Shown piece after piece: positions 6,180 through 7,492 of a stretch of DNA of 7,492 nt. The DNA is from Clostridia bacterium. Its GTDB lineage: Bacteria > Bacillota > Clostridia > Oscillospirales > CAG-272. A program made the translations under genes and the position numbers. Location: assembly GCA_017466495.1 (NCBI GenBank), contig JAFTUB010000106.1, positions 1-7,492 on the forward strand. The letters are read 5' to 3'. Under the pieces are notes generated by a model. That model was not told where the DNA came from, did no database searches, and worked only from the letters and a program-made list of their open reading frames with translations. Each line of letters starts with the position of its first letter. The stretch's first letter is position 1.

Positions 6180-6203
6180 ATGGGGGCGGCTATCCGCCCC
6201 CAT
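6180..6203 (-). terminator. GC-rich hairpin after sigG, possible terminator
   Basis: A perfect ten-bp stem (6180-6189 with 6194-6203, loop CTAT) rich in G-C pairs lies 45 bases after the sigG stop. On the minus strand it is followed only by CATCTCTTTGCC, a weak U-tract, and it overlaps the expected start site of the tRNA, so its terminator role is uncertain. Confidence 0.45.
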
Positions 6204-6232
6204 AGTATATCATAATCTCCCGCAAATTGCAA
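6204..6232 (-). promoter_or_regulatory. Promoter of tRNA-Arg
   Basis: Minus-strand TATACT (6204-6209), preceded by TGA to form an extended -10, lies 17 bases after TTGCAA (6227-6232). Start is expected near 6197, about 25 bases before the tRNA 5' end at 6173. Confidence 0.6.
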
Positions 6233-6247
6233 GTGCTTTTGCGCAAT

Positions 6248-7021
6248 TCAAATCTGCTTCTTGATTCGCTCCAGAGCCCCCTTCTCCAAGCGGGACACCT
6301 GGGCCTGAGAGATGCCGATCTCGGTGGCGATCTCCATTTGCGTCTTTCCCCGGTAGAAGCGAAGATTGATGATCTTACGCTCCCGTTCACTGAGCCGCTT
6401 CATGGCATCCCGCAGGGCGATATCCTCCAGCCAGGCTTCATCGGTGTTTTTGTCATCGCTGAGCTGGTCCATCACATAGATGGAGTCCCCGCTGTCGCTG
6501 TACACCGGTTCGTAGAGGGAAATGGGCTCCACGATAGCCTCCAGCGCACGCACCACGTTCTCTTTCTTTTCCCCCAGCTCGGCCGCGATCTCGTCTACAC
6601 CGGGCTCGTTTCCTCTGGCCTTGGTCATCTGCTCCCGCACCTGCAAGGCGCGGTAGGCCAGATCCCGCACCGACCGGCTGACACGGATGGCGTTATTGTC
6701 CCGCAGATAGCGGCGCACCTCCCCGATGATCATGGGAACGGCATAGGTGGAGAACTTCACATCCAGCTCCAGGTTGAAATTGTCCACCGCTTTGATCAGG
6801 CCGATGCATCCCACCTGAAATAGATCGTCCAGATTTTCCCGTCGGCCAGTGAAGCGCTGGATAATGCTCAGCACAAGGCGGAGAGTGCCGTCGATCAGCT
6901 CCTGGCGCGCTTCACTGTCCCCTTCCTTGGCCCGTGCCAGCAGGCGGCGTTTTTCCTCATCGGTGAGGGTTTTCAGCTTTGCGGTGTTCACCCCGCAGAT
7001 CTCAACTTTGTTATGATACAT
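6248..7021 (-). CDS. sigG: RNA polymerase sporulation sigma factor SigG
   Basis: A 257-residue late-forespore sigma factor, full length for the family. It directs transcription of forespore genes such as spore-coat-independent protection and germination functions after engulfment. The SigG hallmark N-terminus NKVEICGV (4-11) is followed by region 2 (about 37-107, including DDLFQVGCIGLIKAVDNF and the KFSTYAVPMIIGEVRRYLRD core), region 3 (about 116-190, with the IYVMDQLSD stretch seen in SigG) and region 4 (about 204-254) with a helix-turn-helix at 227-246 (TQMEIATEIGISQAQVSRLE). The start matches the family N-terminus. Shine-Dalgarno pairing is weak: AGTGAG nine bases upstream (7031-7036), or a GGGAGA abutting the ATG. 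Upstream is a strong sigma-F-type promoter. The usual spoIIGA-sigE neighbours are not seen in this window, so sigG appears to be transcribed alone here. Confidence 0.96.
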   Translation of the reverse strand: MYHNKVEICGVNTAKLKTLTDEEKRRLLARAKEGDSEARQELIDGTLRLVLSIIQRFTGRRENLDDLFQVGCIGLIKAVDNFNLELDVKFSTYAVPMIIGEVRRYLRDNNAIRVSRSVRDLAYRALQVREQMTKARGNEPGVDEIAAELGEKKENVVRALEAIVEPISLYEPVYSDSGDSIYVMDQLSDDKNTDEAWLEDIALRDAMKRLSERERKIINLRFYRGKTQMEIATEIGISQAQVSRLEKGALERIKKQI

Positions 7022-7033
7022 TCTCCCGCGCTC

Positions 7034-7066
7034 ACTTTCTTTTTCCAGTGTACTTGCAAAGAAAGT
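7034..7066. repeat. Inverted repeat across the sigG -10 and ribosome-site region
   Basis: ACTTTCTTT (7034-7042) and AAAGAAAGT (7058-7066) are perfect complements, nine bp apart by a 15-base spacer. One arm touches the sigG ribosome-site region (AGTGAG, 7031-7036) and the other overlaps the sigma-F-like -10 element. Confidence 0.6.
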
Positions 7067-7093
7067 ATTGCCGCGGGCTCTCGCCTCTTATTC
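7063..7093 (-). promoter_or_regulatory. Sigma-F-type (forespore) promoter of sigG
   Basis: On the minus strand GAATA (7089-7093) and GGCAATACTT (7063-7072) are separated by 16 bases. The Bacillus sigma-F pattern is GYWTA-N16-GGNRANAHTR, so the -35 matches four of five and the -10 nine of ten, with the exact spacing. Start near 7056 would leave a leader of about 35 bases. This fits the known control of sigG by sigma-F. I found no convincing sigma-A promoter in this gap. Confidence 0.65.
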
Positions 7094-7149
7094 AGAAAAG
7101 CCTAGGTTGTTCACAGTGAAAAATCCCCAGTGCGCAATGTTTTTTCCCC

Positions 7150-7176
7150 GCCCGCTATGGACAGCGGGCCGTTTTT
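7150..7176 (+). terminator. Rightward terminator-like hairpin in the gap upstream of sigG
   Basis: A perfect seven-bp stem (7150-7156 with 7163-7169, loop ATGGAC) is followed by CGTTTTT on the plus strand. There is no recognised plus-strand gene to its left, so it could be chance, or could end an unannotated small transcript. It also shares bases with a plus-strand promoter-like element. Confidence 0.35.
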
Positions 7177-7186
7177 ATGGTATACT
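7158..7186 (+). promoter_or_regulatory. Orphan rightward sigma-A-like promoter
   Basis: TGGACA (7158-7163) and TATACT (7181-7186) are 17 bases apart, with TGG before the -10 giving an extended element. Each hexamer matches consensus in five of six positions. No plus-strand gene follows; the transcript would start near 7193 and run antisense into the last gene. Confidence 0.4.
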
Positions 7187-7193
7187 GAAGAAA

Positions 7194-7218
7194 GAAAAAG
7201 AGGTGCCGAAGCACCTCT
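7194..7218 (-). terminator. UUCG-loop terminator of the right-edge membrane protein gene
   Basis: An eight-bp perfect stem (7199-7206 with 7211-7218) has a TTCG tetraloop when read on the minus strand and is followed there by TTTTTC-type U-rich sequence. It lies 16 bases after the stop at 7234. Confidence 0.85.
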
Positions 7219-7233
7219 GATTTGACTGTCAGT

Positions 7234-7492
7234 TTATTTCCGCACCGCACGGGCGGCGAAAAAGGCAATACTGCCAATGAGAGCATACCATCCGGCGACC
7301 ACGCCCTGGGTATTTTCCTTCAGCACACGGGTCCATCCCCACTGAGGCAGCACCAGGAATGCCACCGCGTTATCCCGGATTTTGCCAAGCAGCTCATGCT
7401 CAATCTCGGCGTCCCGACACATCAGCACGAGCAGAACTGCCATGCTGCAGCAGGCACAGGCAAAAAGCAAGGGCCGATCCCCTCGCACAAAG
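7234..7492 (-). CDS. Small membrane protein, unidentified, running off the right edge
   Basis: The stop is at 7234 and the frame stays open to the window edge. A GTG at 7486-7488 would give 84 residues, but the codon before it is also open, so the true start may lie outside. Two hydrophobic segments are visible in the 84-residue reading: about 8-23 (LLFACACCSMAVLLVL) and 63-80 (VVAGWYALIGSIAFFAAR), the second followed by a basic tail (RAVRK). This suggests a two-helix membrane protein or the C-terminal end of a larger one. The charged middle (about 25-60) contains no motif I recognise. A strong terminator follows. I do not assign a function; its position upstream of sigG does not by itself show a sporulation role. 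Confidence 0.6.
   Translation of the reverse strand, partial: FVRGDRPLLFACACCSMAVLLVLMCRDAEIEHELLGKIRDNAVAFLVLPQWGWTRVLKENTQGVVAGWYALIGSIAFFAARAVRK

Noticed and set aside
6227..6823. 198-residue plus-strand frame opposite sigG
   Set aside because: Shadow of a highly conserved sigma factor gene; no ribosome site or domain.
1..7492. CRISPR array, insertion sequence, prophage or integron signatures
   Set aside because: No regularly spaced direct repeats, transposase or integrase reading frames, or terminal repeats were seen on either strand.

Overview
The window looks like chromosomal DNA of a spore-forming, moderately GC-rich Firmicute, most likely a gut-type Clostridia (Oscillospiraceae/Ruminococcaceae-like). 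The reasons are a clear sporulation sigma factor SigG, strong AGGAGG-type ribosome binding sites, TTGACA/TATAAT-type promoters and compact operons closed by hairpin terminators. The lineage is inferred from style and protein content; no search was run.

Layout from left to right. (1) 7-1320, minus: a glycosidase-like five-bladed beta-propeller protein with its own consensus promoter. (2) 1550-3363, plus, divergent from (1): a two-gene operon of a small permuted NlpC/P60-type (YiiX-like) papain-fold protein and a membrane-bound GT2 glycosyltransferase, 8 bases apart. A 15-bp perfect hairpin at 3376-3409 serves as a shared terminator for this operon and the next one. (3) 5443 down to 3421, minus: a self-contained efflux-type module in which a TetR regulator, an ABC ATPase and an ABC-2 permease are joined by two ATGA overlaps. 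It is read from one strong promoter with a dyad (probable TetR operator) over the -10 and start site. (4) 6010-5588, minus: a Pth2-type (archaeal/eukaryotic-type) peptidyl-tRNA hydrolase, AT-richer than its neighbours. (5) 6173-6099, minus: tRNA-Arg(CCT) with encoded CCA, its own promoter and an abutting terminator. (6) 7021-6248, minus: sigG, preceded by a very good match to a forespore sigma-F promoter. (7) 7492-7234, minus: the C-terminal part of a small unidentified membrane protein running off the right edge, with a UUCG-loop terminator.

How the parts relate: the TetR/ABC/permease set is a classic self-regulated export cassette. The papain-like protein and the GT2 enzyme are probably co-expressed in envelope or polysaccharide metabolism. 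The sigma-F-like promoter on sigG fits the known forespore cascade. The other genes look like unrelated housekeeping or accessory neighbours.

I do not see a CRISPR array, insertion sequence, phage gene or an obviously new multi-gene defence or biosynthetic system. The best leads are regulatory (sigG leader, TetR dyad, an orphan rightward promoter antisense to the last gene) and the odd presence and composition of the Pth2 gene.
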